Assembly: GCF_003584645.1 (NCBI RefSeq)
Contig: NZ_AP017928.1
Span: 4,540,833 to 4,604,832, forward strand
Source: Methylocaldum marinum
GTDB taxonomy: Bacteria > Pseudomonadota > Gammaproteobacteria > Methylococcales > Methylococcaceae
Reading direction: 5' to 3'
Length of the DNA: 64,000 bases
Shown: positions 1 through 8,688 of the stretch, piece by piece
How positions within the stretch are numbered: the first letter of the stretch is position 1
Layout of the letters: each line of letters opens with the position of its first letter
The notes under the pieces: model-generated
The model's input: only the letters and a program-made list of their open reading frames with translations
What the model was told of the DNA's origin: nothing
The model's database searches: none
Translations under genes and position numbers: made by a program

Positions 1-1
1 C

Positions 2-352
2 ACGTATACCGACAGTCGTTCGGAAGGCGGAATCAATACCAAGGTGGAAGTCGTCGAGACCGGGTCTTACGCGGGTGAGGCAGAGCTTGCGCCGATCGGG
101 GAAGCCGCGGCGTCTCGAAAAGTGACGATCTTCACCACGGAATGGTGCGGCGTGTGCCGGAAGGCCAAATCGTATATGGCAAGTCAAGGGATTGCGTTCG
201 ACGAATTCGACATCGAGAAATCTCGGTCCGCCAGGAGCCGGTTCGACAAGCTGGGTGCGAGGGGCGTGCCTGTGATTTTGGTCGGAAAGGAAAAAATGAC
301 CGGTTTTTCCGCGGGTAAGCTCAAAGCGATGCTGGACCGTGCCGGGATCTAA
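2..352 (+). CDS. Glutaredoxin-like thiol protein, 5' end outside window
   Basis: The reading frame is open from base 2 with no start codon or stop before it, so the gene begins upstream of the window; the GTG at 44 is internal. The visible 116 residues start with a short stretch (TYTDSRSEGG) that resembles the end of a DUF4124-type exported domain, followed by a glutaredoxin/thioredoxin fold with the redox pair in WCGVC near residue 48 and the cis-Pro segment RGVPVILVG. A dithiol oxidoreductase is expected, probably facing the periplasm if the missing N-terminus is a signal peptide. The DUF4124 assignment is inferred from a few residues only. Confidence 0.8.
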   Translation, partial: TYTDSRSEGGINTKVEVVETGSYAGEAELAPIGEAAASRKVTIFTTEWCGVCRKAKSYMASQGIAFDEFDIEKSRSARSRFDKLGARGVPVILVGKEKMTGFSAGKLKAMLDRAGI

Positions 353-548
353 GTTTCGAATCCGCCGTCCTATCCGTCAGCGTACCGAATAAGGATGGCC
401 GTCCGCCCGGACCAATCCCGGCATATTTTTTGTTTGCGCTTGCTCGAGGCGATCACAGTCGGCGTTTTCGGAATCCAAAAGTTACTATCAGGGATGGGCT
501 GCCCCGGACTTGCAAGCGAAGCGGGACAGCGTAGCGTGGCGGCGCCGA

Positions 549-651
549 TTGGCACGCGTGAACGCCGCTTGATGCTCCGCACAGGAAATGTGCGACGTGA
601 TTGGGTTGGGGTGAGGGCGATTCGAATAGGACTTTACTTTCTTTACGCACT
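549..651 (+). repeat. Dispersed intergenic repeat (GCGATTCGAAT-type)
   Basis: The 327-base gap between the glutaredoxin-like gene and the next gene holds a copy of a repeat seen again near 15165-15225 and, reversed, near 59735-59895: a stretch with GCGTGAACGCCGCTTG, TGTGCG, GGGTTGGGGTGAGGGCGATTCGAAT and a run of TTTACTTTCTTTACGCA. I see no gene in the gap. Confidence 0.6.
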
Positions 652-679
652 GTAATTCGACTTCTGGAAAGGACGAGAC

Positions 680-1189
680 ATGCAGCCGGAAAAGCAAAAA
701 GTTTTAAAGATTAAATTGGCCCGCTGGGCGTTCGCGATAGCTATCGCTCTGGTCATCCTGATCGTGGTCGTGCTGTTTTTCATCGGTAGAAAACCGCCGG
801 GCGAAGGCACTGTTCAACCGGTTCCGCCGGAGCCCGGCCGGGTGCCTCCTGCCCCGGAACCGCGGATCGAGGCTCCCCCGGCAGCCGAGATCACCGTCGC
901 GGGGCAGGGCGGACCGGGCTGCGAGCTCGAGAAAGACGCTCATGACGTCGTCGTCAAGGAAATGGGCGGAAAAGATATTTTCGAGGCTTATGAGAAAGGC
1001 GTGCTGCTGACCGACGAAAAAGGTGTGACGAGCAAGTATTATCTGGATGTTGACGGCGTGCCGGAAGATAGAAAGGCCGAACTGCCGGCACTGTTTGCGA
1101 CGGGGAATCATCTGAAAGTGCGATATGTCATCTGCGGGAGCGGCGGAATTCGATTCCTGATCGCCATCCGGCCCCGGCCGAACGGTTGA
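680..1189 (+). CDS. Membrane-anchored protein with proline-rich linker, unknown function
   Basis: 169 residues. One strong membrane segment lies at about residues 15-36 (ALVILIVVVLFF), then a Pro/Glu-rich linker to about residue 75, then a small soluble domain starting near GPGCELEKD. I do not recognise a catalytic motif. The charge pattern puts the C-terminal domain in the periplasm. The stop overlaps the ATG of the marC-like gene by one base, so the two are probably co-transcribed and translationally coupled. A ribosome-binding-like GGAAAGGA lies upstream of the ATG. Confidence 0.65.
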   Translation: MQPEKQKVLKIKLARWAFAIAIALVILIVVVLFFIGRKPPGEGTVQPVPPEPGRVPPAPEPRIEAPPAAEITVAGQGGPGCELEKDAHDVVVKEMGGKDIFEAYEKGVLLTDEKGVTSKYYLDVDGVPEDRKAELPALFATGNHLKVRYVICGSGGIRFLIAIRPRPNG

Positions 1190-1848
1190 TGGAAGAAGGC
1201 TTGCTGCAATTCGGGCTGACGGCTTTTCTGACGCTGGCCGTGGTCGTCGATCCGCCCGGAATGCTACCGATCTTCATCGCCTTGACCCGCGGGCTGGAAA
1301 AGAACGAGCGGCGCAAGACCTTGAGCCGCGCATTGCTCATCGCTTTCGGCGTAACCGTGTTTTTTCTGCTCGCCGGCAAATATGTGCTGATGTACCTCGG
1401 GGTAACCGTGCATGCATTTGCGATCAGCGGCGGCATTCTCCTTTTCGTGACGGCGATGCCGATGCTGTTCGGACAGCGCGCAGGCCTACAGGCACCCAAG
1501 GTCGAGGAAAGACGCGCGGCAGGCGAAGATATCGCGATTTTTCCGCTCGCCATCCCGCTGCTTTCCGGACCCGGTACCATTACCGCCGTTCTGTTGCTCG
1601 CCAATAGGGCCGGTACCGATGTTCGTCGCTTAGGCATGCTGGCCGGCGTCATCGCCGCGATTTATCTGTTCACCTGGCTGCTGTTGTACCTCGGCGAAGT
1701 GATCACGGGGTATCTCGGCGAAAGCAAGGTGCACATCATGACCCGAGTGCTGGGCATCGTGCTCGCGGCGCTTGCTGCGCAGTTCGTTCTCAACGGCATC
1801 GCGGGCTTTTACCAATCTTTGACCCATCCTTTAAATCAACTGCGATAA
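1189..1848 (+). CDS. MarC/YhgN family integral membrane protein
   Basis: 219 residues, almost wholly hydrophobic with about six membrane helices; the N-terminal helix carries the family hallmark VVDPPGMLPIF, and a second family segment is PLLSGPGTIT. Length is normal for the MarC family, inner-membrane proteins of uncertain function (historically tied to antibiotic resistance, not well supported). I chose the ATG at 1189, which overlaps the preceding stop (TGATG), over the TTG one codon earlier. purD follows after four bases, so this is likely one operon. Confidence 0.85.
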   Translation: MEEGLLQFGLTAFLTLAVVVDPPGMLPIFIALTRGLEKNERRKTLSRALLIAFGVTVFFLLAGKYVLMYLGVTVHAFAISGGILLFVTAMPMLFGQRAGLQAPKVEERRAAGEDIAIFPLAIPLLSGPGTITAVLLLANRAGTDVRRLGMLAGVIAAIYLFTWLLLYLGEVITGYLGESKVHIMTRVLGIVLAALAAQFVLNGIAGFYQSLTHPLNQLR

Positions 1849-1852
1849 GACC

Positions 1853-3130
1853 ATGAAAGTACTGATAGTCGGCGGCGGCGGACGGGAGCACGCTTTAGCG
1901 TGGAAAGCGGCGCAGTCTCCCGGAGTGGAAAAGATTTTCGTCACACCGGGCAATGCCGGAACGAATGCCGAGCCGAAAGTGGAGAATCGGCCCATCCCCG
2001 CCGAAGATATTCCGGCCTTGTTGGCCTTTGCAAAGGAGCAGGTCATCGATCTTACCATCGTGGGTCCCGAAGCTCCGTTGGTAGCCGGCATCGTGGACCG
2101 GTTCCGCGCAGCCGGGCTCAATTGTTTCGGTCCGACCCGGCTTGCCTCGCAGCTCGAGGGTTCGAAGGCATTCTGCAAGGATTTTCTGGCTCGCCACGGA
2201 ATCCCGACCGCCGAATACCGCACGTTCACGGCGGTCGATGACGCGGTCGCCCATATCCGCCAGAAGGGTGTGCCGATTGTGATCAAGGCCGACGGTTTGG
2301 CCGCGGGCAAGGGCGTGGTCATCGCTCAGTCGGAAGCGGAGGCGATCGGCGCGGTGACCGATATGTTGTCGGGCAATGCCTTCGGCTCGGCCGGCCATCG
2401 AGTCGTGATCGAGGAATTCCTGCGTGGCGAGGAAGCGAGCTTCATCGTCATGGCCGACGGACTCGACGTTCTGCCGATGGCCACGTCCCAGGATCATAAG
2501 GCGCGGGATGACGGAGACAAAGGTCCCAATACCGGCGGCATGGGAGCATATTCGCCCGCTCCGGTGGTGACGCCGGAAGTTCACGCCCGCATCATGAAGG
2601 AGGTGATCGAGCCCACGCTGCGCGGCATGGCGGCGGACGGCATTCCGTATTCGGGCTTTCTCTATGCCGGCGTGATGATCGCACCGGACGGCGCGCCCAA
2701 GGTGCTCGAGTTCAATTGCCGTTTCGGAGACCCCGAAACCCAGCCGATCATGATGCGGCTCAAGAGCGATCTGGTCGGCCTGTGCCTGGCCGCGCTGGAA
2801 GGACGCTTGAGCCGGGTGAGCGCGGAATGGGACGAGCGGGCGGCGCTGGGTGTCGTGTTGGCGGCGGGCGGCTATCCGTTCGATTACGCCAAGGGCGACG
2901 AAATCGAAGGACTGCCGGAGCGGCCGAATGCGGACACCAAGGTCTTCCATGCGGGCACGGCGCAATCCGCCGGCAGGGTCGTCACGGCGGGAGGGCGGGT
3001 TCTTTGCGTGTGCGCCCTGGGCGACAACGTGTCGGAAGCTCAGCAAAAGGCTTACCGACAGGTTCGCGAAATCCGCTGGAAAAACATGTACTACCGCACC
3101 GACATCGGCTACCGCGCCATAGGCCGCTGA
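1853..3130 (+). CDS. purD: Phosphoribosylamine-glycine ligase (GARS)
   Basis: 425 residues, the usual length. It joins glycine to 5-phosphoribosylamine with ATP to give glycinamide ribonucleotide, the second step of purine synthesis in the cytosol. Visible marks: N-terminal GGGGREHALAWK, the ATP-grasp nucleotide-binding stretch KADGLAAGKGVV near residue 143, NTGGMGAYSPAP near residue 225, and the metal-site segment LEFNCRFGDPETQ near residue 284. It starts four bases after the marC-like gene. Nothing unusual is seen. Confidence 0.97.
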   Translation: MKVLIVGGGGREHALAWKAAQSPGVEKIFVTPGNAGTNAEPKVENRPIPAEDIPALLAFAKEQVIDLTIVGPEAPLVAGIVDRFRAAGLNCFGPTRLASQLEGSKAFCKDFLARHGIPTAEYRTFTAVDDAVAHIRQKGVPIVIKADGLAAGKGVVIAQSEAEAIGAVTDMLSGNAFGSAGHRVVIEEFLRGEEASFIVMADGLDVLPMATSQDHKARDDGDKGPNTGGMGAYSPAPVVTPEVHARIMKEVIEPTLRGMAADGIPYSGFLYAGVMIAPDGAPKVLEFNCRFGDPETQPIMMRLKSDLVGLCLAALEGRLSRVSAEWDERAALGVVLAAGGYPFDYAKGDEIEGLPERPNADTKVFHAGTAQSAGRVVTAGGRVLCVCALGDNVSEAQQKAYRQVREIRWKNMYYRTDIGYRAIGR

Positions 3131-3283
3131 GCGGGCACGGGCATGCCGGCAAGAGCGCTTTCATCTCGCTCATTCCGCATAAGGGGCTTCGCGACCTACC
3201 ACGGTCGGCCCGAGCATGCCGTCGGCAAAGGATTCCCGGCCTACGCGCTGCACTCGCGTTCCGCACACCTTCATGGCATGTTC

Positions 3284-4057
3284 CTAGCGCCGCGCCTGTC
3301 TGAGCGGCAGGTTTACGAGCTGCGGATAGCCGTCCAGTTCGAGCCCGATGCGCAGGGTTTTGGCGCTGCGGGCTTCGTCTTTTCCCGGAAAAAACAGATA
3401 GCCGTAAGCCAGTTCTCCCGGCTGCAAGCGTTGATTGCGGAGCGAGTGTGCGATTAAATCGCGGCGTATTCGGTCTTCCAGGTCCGGGTTATCCTGTCCG
3501 CCGCCGAAGATTGCTCCGACGCCCGCGCCCAAGGCGGCGTGCTCGGACAGCCGATTGCTGAATCCCTCGCCGAGCCCACCTTCCAGAATCAGCCCGATCG
3601 CGAACGAGGTCAGCGCACCGGCGCCGCCGCCCCACAAGGCGCCTTGTACCGAATTGGCGGCCAGGGTTCCCGATTGCACGGCGCTCGCCACGCGGTTATG
3701 GGCCTGCTCGCCGGTCAGCAGGGGCCAGGCTTGGGCATCGCCGTCGATCAGAAACGTTTGTTGAGGATTGACCTTGACGACGCTCGCGCTTTGGTTGTCA
3801 ATGACCAGGCGGACCGGAAGCAGTCCGGCTCCGCGGATATCGAATCCGAATGCTTGTTCGGCCCGGTCCGGATCGGCATATGCCTCCGCTGCCAGGCGTG
3901 TGCCGTCGACGTCGACGTGATCGCTGTTCGACGAGGGAAGGGGAACCGGCGGAATGCGGCTCTCATAGCGCGTGCACGAGACCAGCAAGGCGCACATCAG
4001 CCATAGCGCGGTTCGGACGGTAGGGACGAAAATTCGAATTGTCGGCGCGTGGTTCAT
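3284..4057 (-). CDS. Outer-membrane-type lipoprotein, unknown function
   Basis: 257 residues from the ATG at 4057, chosen because it gives a proper lipoprotein signal: a basic start, a hydrophobic run and the lipobox LVSC at about residues 25-28. The mature part begins TRYESR and contains a glycine-rich hydrophobic hairpin at roughly residues 145-195 (WGGGAGALTSFAIG ... LGAGVGAIFGGG) that resembles glycine-zipper segments of outer-membrane lipoproteins. The C-terminal part reads like an immunoglobulin-like beta domain (ELAYGYLFFPG). It stands alone on the minus strand, divergent from the MoxR gene. Function is not known to me. Confidence 0.75.
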   Translation of the reverse strand: MNHAPTIRIFVPTVRTALWLMCALLVSCTRYESRIPPVPLPSSNSDHVDVDGTRLAAEAYADPDRAEQAFGFDIRGAGLLPVRLVIDNQSASVVKVNPQQTFLIDGDAQAWPLLTGEQAHNRVASAVQSGTLAANSVQGALWGGGAGALTSFAIGLILEGGLGEGFSNRLSEHAALGAGVGAIFGGGQDNPDLEDRIRRDLIAHSLRNQRLQPGELAYGYLFFPGKDEARSAKTLRIGLELDGYPQLVNLPLRQARR

Positions 4058-4166
4058 TTTCTGAGCGGCCCGGTTTGGGCAATCCGCAAGTCGCGGCAGG
4101 ATCACTTCAATTATAATGCATCGTTTTGAAGCGCCCACGAATCGACCTACTCAAGAGGGATAGACG

Positions 4167-5177
4167 TTGCTCATGTATCAAGAGAACGAAATGTCCGAAA
4201 GGACTTTAACGCCGGCTCAGCAGGACGTACAACGGCTCTTCCAGTTTGCGGCGGCCCAGGTGATCGGCCAGGATACCCTGATCGAACGGATGTTGATTGC
4301 TTTGCTCGCGGATGGGCACATTCTCGTGGAAGGCGCGCCCGGCCTCGCCAAAACCCGCGCGATCAATGTTCTGAGCCGGGCCGTCGAGGGCGATTTTCAC
4401 CGTATTCAATTCACCCCGGACCTGCTTCCCGCCGACCTCACCGGCACCGAAATCTACCGTCCCCAGGACGGTACCTTCCATTTTCAACCGGGACCCTTGT
4501 TCCATAATCTGGTACTCGCGGACGAGATCAACCGGTCTCCGGCCAAGGTGCAGTCCTCTCTACTCGAAGCGATGGCGGAACGCCAGATTACGGTAGGCCG
4601 CGTCACCTACAAGCTGCCTGATCTGTTCATGGTGATGGCGACGCAGAATCCGATCGAACAGGAAGGCACCTATCCGCTGCCGGAAGCGCAACTGGACCGC
4701 TTCATGCTGTATATCCGGATCGGCTATCCCGAAGCTCAGTACGAGCGCGCGATTTTACGCCTGGTGCGGGAAGAGGCCCGGCGGGGGAGCGTCGGGGTGG
4801 AGACGGCGTTCAAGTCGGTCAGCCAGCAAACCTTGTTTACGGCGCGGCAAGAGGTGCTCGACCTTTATATGGCGGATACCCTCGAAGAGTACCTGCTGCA
4901 ACTGGTGTTGAGTACCCGCAATCCCGGCGCTTACGGTCAGGAACTCGAACGCTGGCTGCAATACGGCGCGAGTCCCCGCGCCAGCATCGCCCTGGATCGG
5001 TGTGCCCGTGCCCGGGCATGGCTGGCGGGACGCGATTACGTGATTCCCGAGGATATCCAGTCCGTCGCGCCCGACGTACTCCGCCACCGCTTGATCTTGA
5101 GCTATGAGGCCGAAGCGGAAGGCGTGTCGACGGACCGCATCATCCGGGAGCTGCTTCGCCGGGTTGCCGTGCCTTAG
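4167..5177 (+). CDS. MoxR family AAA+ ATPase
   Basis: 336 residues from TTG 4167, which sits seven bases after AGAGGG; ATG at 4173 or 4191 are alternatives. Walker A is GAPGLAKT near residue 60, Walker B VLADEIN near residue 117, sensor ATQNPIEQEG near residue 160, followed by the MoxR lid region with YGASPRASIAL. MoxR proteins are chaperone-like ATPases that usually act with a VWA-domain protein and DUF58 partner; no such partner lies beside this copy, unlike the second MoxR gene at 50124-51077. Partner genes may be elsewhere. Confidence 0.9.
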   Translation: MLMYQENEMSERTLTPAQQDVQRLFQFAAAQVIGQDTLIERMLIALLADGHILVEGAPGLAKTRAINVLSRAVEGDFHRIQFTPDLLPADLTGTEIYRPQDGTFHFQPGPLFHNLVLADEINRSPAKVQSSLLEAMAERQITVGRVTYKLPDLFMVMATQNPIEQEGTYPLPEAQLDRFMLYIRIGYPEAQYERAILRLVREEARRGSVGVETAFKSVSQQTLFTARQEVLDLYMADTLEEYLLQLVLSTRNPGAYGQELERWLQYGASPRASIALDRCARARAWLAGRDYVIPEDIQSVAPDVLRHRLILSYEAEAEGVSTDRIIRELLRRVAVP

Positions 5178-5333
5178 TGCGGAAGTTCCAGCCGTTCTGC
5201 GTCGATGTGCTAAATTTGAATTAGAAGAACTACGGCGCTTTCGAGCCGATATCGGCGAAACGGTGCGGAATCGCCATCGTTGCTTGCCGCCGGCTTTCCT
5301 TTCCGAGACGAAATGACAGAGACCCAGGCCGAC

Positions 5334-5975
5334 ATGCAGCCCTTTCAAGCGGAATTTATCGAATACACACTTCAGTGCGGCGTCCTGCGCTTCGGCGACT
5401 TTATCCTGAAATCCGGCCGGCGCAGTCCGTATTTTTTCAATACCGGCCTTTTCGATAGCGGTGCGCGCCTGGCCAAGCTCGGCGGATTTTATGCCCGGAC
5501 GATGTTGTACCGGGGCATCAAGGCCGACGTGCTGTATGGCCCCGCCTACAAAGGCATTCCCTTGGTCTGTGCCGCCGCAATGGCTCTGGCCCGGGAAACG
5601 GGGGAAGAAGTCCCGTTCGCCTTCAACCGCAAGGAGGCCAAGGATCACGGCGAGGGAGGGCTGCTCGTGGGTGCGCCGCTGACCGGTTCGGTGCTGGTGG
5701 TCGACGATGTCATCACGGCGGGCACCTCGGTGAGGGAGTCGGTCGAAATCATTCGGGCCGCCGGTGCCGTTCCCGGCGGGGTGCTGATCACCTTGGACCG
5801 GCAGGAAAAGGGACAGGGCGAGCTTTCCGCGGTGCAGGAAGTGGCCAATCAATTCCAACTGCCGGTTTATTCCATCATCACTCTGCACGATATCCTCCGG
5901 TATCTGGAAACCATGAATCGGCGCGCGGAGGTCGAAGCCATTCGTGAATACCAATCCCGGTTCGGCGTGTCATGA
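5334..5975 (+). CDS. pyrE: Orotate phosphoribosyltransferase
   Basis: 213 residues from the ATG at 5334, exactly the length of the enterobacterial enzyme and starting at MQPFQAEFIEY as in the family; an ATG at 5313 would add seven residues. It converts orotate and PRPP to OMP in pyrimidine synthesis. The PRPP-binding motif VLVVDDVITAGTS is near residue 120, the flexible loop FNRKEAKDHGEGG near residue 95, and the substrate segment LKSGRRSPYFFNTGLF near residue 26. Its stop overlaps the next ATG by four bases (ATGA), implying coupling with the DUF4124 gene. Confidence 0.96.
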   Translation: MQPFQAEFIEYTLQCGVLRFGDFILKSGRRSPYFFNTGLFDSGARLAKLGGFYARTMLYRGIKADVLYGPAYKGIPLVCAAAMALARETGEEVPFAFNRKEAKDHGEGGLLVGAPLTGSVLVVDDVITAGTSVRESVEIIRAAGAVPGGVLITLDRQEKGQGELSAVQEVANQFQLPVYSIITLHDILRYLETMNRRAEVEAIREYQSRFGVS

Positions 5976-6985
5976 CGTACTTCAATGCTTTCCGTCTTGC
6001 CTGGATTGCTTTTGCCGTCGCCGTTTACGGAACGGACGGCCAAGCCGCGACTTACCGCTGGGTCGACGAAAAAGGCGCGGTGCACTACTCCGATCGGGTT
6101 CCGCCGGACCAGGTCAAGCACCGCCGCTCGAAGCTCGATTCCGAGGCGCGTGAAGTGGCGGTGCTCGACGGAGCCAAGTCGACCGAGATGATCGAAAGAG
6201 AAGACCGGCTCAAACAGCTTCGTCTCGAACAGGAGCGAATTTTGGTCGAGCAAAAGGATCGGGACCTGGCCTTGCTCAAGACCTACCATAGTGAAGAGGA
6301 GCTGAATCTGGCTTTACAAGGAAAATTGAACATGCTGGATTCCATGATCAAGGTCACCCGGGCCAATCAGCAGCGTCAGCTGGAATTGTTGAGCGTGCAG
6401 GAAAAGCGCGCGGCCGATCTGGAAAAAAAAGGACGGGCGGTTTCGAAGAAACTGAGCGATACGATCGAGACGATGCGGCGGCAGGTTGCCCAGTATGAAG
6501 ACAAAATAAAGCGCATCGAGGCTGAAAAAACCGCAATTTCCGAGAGTTTTGCCAAGGATATCGCCCGCTTCAAGGTCATGAACGAACCACACGGGGGAGC
6601 GGCATTGCACCAGACCTGGCTGGAATCGCAGAATGTCGTGGACAAGTCCGATACCGGCGACATCATTGTCAGCGCCGTTGCCTGTTCAGACAAGGACATG
6701 TGCGACAAGGCCTGGAATCAGGCACGAGCCTATCTTCTCGAGCAGACCCATGCGCCGCTTTCCATCGATAACGACAAGATTCTGCAAACCGCGACTCCCC
6801 GGAACGAGCGGGAGTTCATGATAATCGTTACCCGCATCGCCCGCAAAACAGGGAACATCCTTTTTCTCGATATGAAATGCCGGCCGTCGTCGGTCGGCGA
6901 AGCGTTGTGTGGGAGCCCGGGGGTTCGCCGGGTTCGCGCGGGGTTCAAGCCCTACGTCGAGGCTGGCTTGGATAGCCCCGGCTAG
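5972..6985 (+). CDS. DUF4124 protein with long coiled coil
   Basis: 337 residues. A signal peptide (about residues 1-25, ending GQAA) is followed by the DUF4124 motif TYRWVDEKGAVHYSDRVPP, then a charged heptad-rich region at about residues 55-200 predicted to be a coiled coil, and a C-terminal domain with cysteines (ACSDKDMCDKAW, MKCRPSS, EALCGSP). This makes it an exported, probably periplasmic, structural or scaffold protein. It is translationally coupled to pyrE. The role is unknown. Confidence 0.8.
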   Translation: MTYFNAFRLAWIAFAVAVYGTDGQAATYRWVDEKGAVHYSDRVPPDQVKHRRSKLDSEAREVAVLDGAKSTEMIEREDRLKQLRLEQERILVEQKDRDLALLKTYHSEEELNLALQGKLNMLDSMIKVTRANQQRQLELLSVQEKRAADLEKKGRAVSKKLSDTIETMRRQVAQYEDKIKRIEAEKTAISESFAKDIARFKVMNEPHGGAALHQTWLESQNVVDKSDTGDIIVSAVACSDKDMCDKAWNQARAYLLEQTHAPLSIDNDKILQTATPRNEREFMIIVTRIARKTGNILFLDMKCRPSSVGEALCGSPGVRRVRAGFKPYVEAGLDSPG

Positions 6986-7014
6986 CGCATTTTTATATCT
7001 ACCCTGCGGACGCT

Positions 7015-7215
7015 CGCGAGTAGGTCGGCAATCCTTTGCCGACGTCACGGTCCGGCCGAGCGTCTTCGTCGGCAAAGGATTGCCGACCTACGAAGGCTGT
7101 AGGCGGGTTGGCCGCAAGACCGTAACCCGCCCCGCGACCTATCCATTATCGATGGGTTTCGCTTCGCTCTATCCATCCTACGATGAATGTTCACTCGAAT
7201 GCCGAATGGAATAAT
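7015..7215 (+). repeat. REP-like repeats: GTCGGCAA hairpin plus ATCGATGGGTTTCGCTTCG unit
   Basis: Two repeat families side by side. The first forms an inverted pair: TAGGTCGGCAATCCTTTGCCGAC and its complement near 7069-7092; related copies lie near 44445-44465 and 56025-56140. The second contains GGGTTGGCCGCAAG, ATCGATGGGTTTCGCTTCG, CATCCTACGATG and GAATGCCGAATGGAATA; related copies lie near 20850-21055, 23190-23400, 44470-44590, 53455-53680 and 59915-60250. No gene is seen in this gap. Confidence 0.75.
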
Positions 7216-7264
7216 GCCGTGTGAGCGGGATGAAAACGCTCCAAGGTTTGAAAAGGTCGTTCCT

Positions 7265-8173
7265 TCAGCGCCGCATCAGGAGCGTGCCGATGCCCTGGTC
7301 GGTGAAAAGCTCCAGCAGCACGGCATGCTCGATTCGCCCGTCGATGATGTGAATGCTGGAAACGCCGCCTTTGAGGGCATCCATGGCGCAGCGCACCTTG
7401 GGGATCATGCCTTCGGTAATGGTGCCGTCGGCGATCAAGTCTTCCACTTCGGATAAGGAAAGTCCGGTCAATAAATTTCCCTCCTTATCCAGAATGCCCT
7501 TGGTGTTGGTCAGAAGTATCAGCTTTTCCGCTTTCAAGACTTCCGCCATCTTGCCCGCCACCAAATCCGCATTGATGTTGTAGGAAAAACCGTCGGCCCC
7601 GACGCCGATCGGCGCGATGATCGGGATGAAATCCCCCTGTACCAGCATGTCCACCACGGAAGGGTCGATGCTCTCGACCTCGCCGACATGGCCCAGGTCG
7701 ATGATTTCGGGCTCATCGGTTTCGGGTGAGCGTTGCTTGACCACGATCTTGCGGGCTCGTACCAGGTCGCCGTCCTTCCCGCTCAAGCCGACCGCCGAGC
7801 CGCCATGGCGGTTGATCAGGTTGACGATCTCCTTGTTGACCAGGCCACCGAGCACCATCTCGACCACGTCCATGGTTTCGGCATCGGTCACCCGCATGCC
7901 CTGCACGAATTCGCTGGTCTTGCCCAGGCGCTGCAAGAGATTGCCGATCTGGGGCCCGCCGCCGTGAACGATGACCGGATTGAAGCCGACCAGCTTCAGC
8001 AGCACGATATCGCGCGCGAAACTGTTCTTGAGCCGTTCCTCGGTCATGGCGTTGCCGCCGTACTTGACGACTACCGTCTTGCCTTTGAAGCGCCGGATAT
8101 AGGGCAGCGCTTCGATGAGGACGTGGGCGATATGGGTTGCGGAGTTGTTTTCGATCGACTCTTGTTTTTTCAC
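7265..8173 (-). CDS. argB: Acetylglutamate kinase
   Basis: 302 residues from a GTG at 8173 preceded by TGGAGTCATCC; upstream frame is open but unlike the family. It phosphorylates N-acetylglutamate, the second step of arginine synthesis, and is normally feedback inhibited by arginine. Motifs: VVVKYGGNAM near residue 32, VIVHGGGPQIG near residue 70, and the C-terminal IPKVRCAMDALKGGV. It lies 59 bases downstream of dut on the same strand, in the order coaBC-dut-argB found in many gammaproteobacteria, so it is probably part of that transcription unit. Confidence 0.96.
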   Translation of the reverse strand: MKKQESIENNSATHIAHVLIEALPYIRRFKGKTVVVKYGGNAMTEERLKNSFARDIVLLKLVGFNPVIVHGGGPQIGNLLQRLGKTSEFVQGMRVTDAETMDVVEMVLGGLVNKEIVNLINRHGGSAVGLSGKDGDLVRARKIVVKQRSPETDEPEIIDLGHVGEVESIDPSVVDMLVQGDFIPIIAPIGVGADGFSYNINADLVAGKMAEVLKAEKLILLTNTKGILDKEGNLLTGLSLSEVEDLIADGTITEGMIPKVRCAMDALKGGVSSIHIIDGRIEHAVLLELFTDQGIGTLLMRR

Positions 8174-8232
8174 GGATGACTCCAGAAGAGTAGGGCAAAG
8201 CCGTCCTGGCGTAGTCCCGCCGATGTTTGATT

Positions 8233-8688
8233 CTATTGATGCCCCGTATGTCCGAAGCCTCCCGAGCCTCTCCGGCTGGCTTCGAAGTCTTCGACCTGCT
8301 CGAATTCCACTTGCACGACCGGCACGAACACCATCTGGGCAATGCGGTCGCCGACCCGGATTTCGAAAGCTTCGGTTCCACGGTTCCAACAGGAGACGAA
8401 AACCTGGCCCTGATAGTCGGAATCGATCAGACCGACCAGATTGCCGAGCACGATGCCGTGCTTGTGGCCCAGCCCCGAGCGCGGCAACAGGATGGCGGCA
8501 AGGTCCGGATCTCCGATGTGGATGGCGAGACCGGTCGGAATCAGCCTGGATTCCCCCGGTTCGATCCGAACCGGCTGGTCGAGACAGGCCCTGAGATCCA
8601 GCCCGGCTGCGCCGGAGGTGGCGTAATCGGGCAGCGGAAATTCGGTTCCGAGGCGTTTATCGAGAATTTTGAGCTGAATTTTGCGCAT
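8233..8688 (-). CDS. dut: dUTP diphosphatase
   Basis: 151 residues, the standard size of the homotrimeric enzyme, from the ATG at 8688 (MRKIQLKILD). It hydrolyses dUTP to dUMP, keeping uracil out of DNA and feeding thymidylate synthesis. Conserved motifs in order: SGAAGLDLRA, PRSGLGHKHG, NLVGLIDSDYQG, and the C-terminal glycine-rich arm SGGFGHTG. Its start lies 32 bases inside the end of coaBC, so translation is likely coupled. Confidence 0.97.
   Translation of the reverse strand: MRKIQLKILDKRLGTEFPLPDYATSGAAGLDLRACLDQPVRIEPGESRLIPTGLAIHIGDPDLAAILLPRSGLGHKHGIVLGNLVGLIDSDYQGQVFVSCWNRGTEAFEIRVGDRIAQMVFVPVVQVEFEQVEDFEASRRGSGGFGHTGHQ

Noticed and set aside
353..400. TTCGAATCC considered as a tRNA T-loop
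   Set aside because: No acceptor or anticodon stems around it; no tRNA or rRNA genes were found in the window.
1895..3046. Long minus-strand ORF of 383 codons opposite purD
   Set aside because: Shadow of purD in a high-GC gene; arginine/histidine-rich with no family features.
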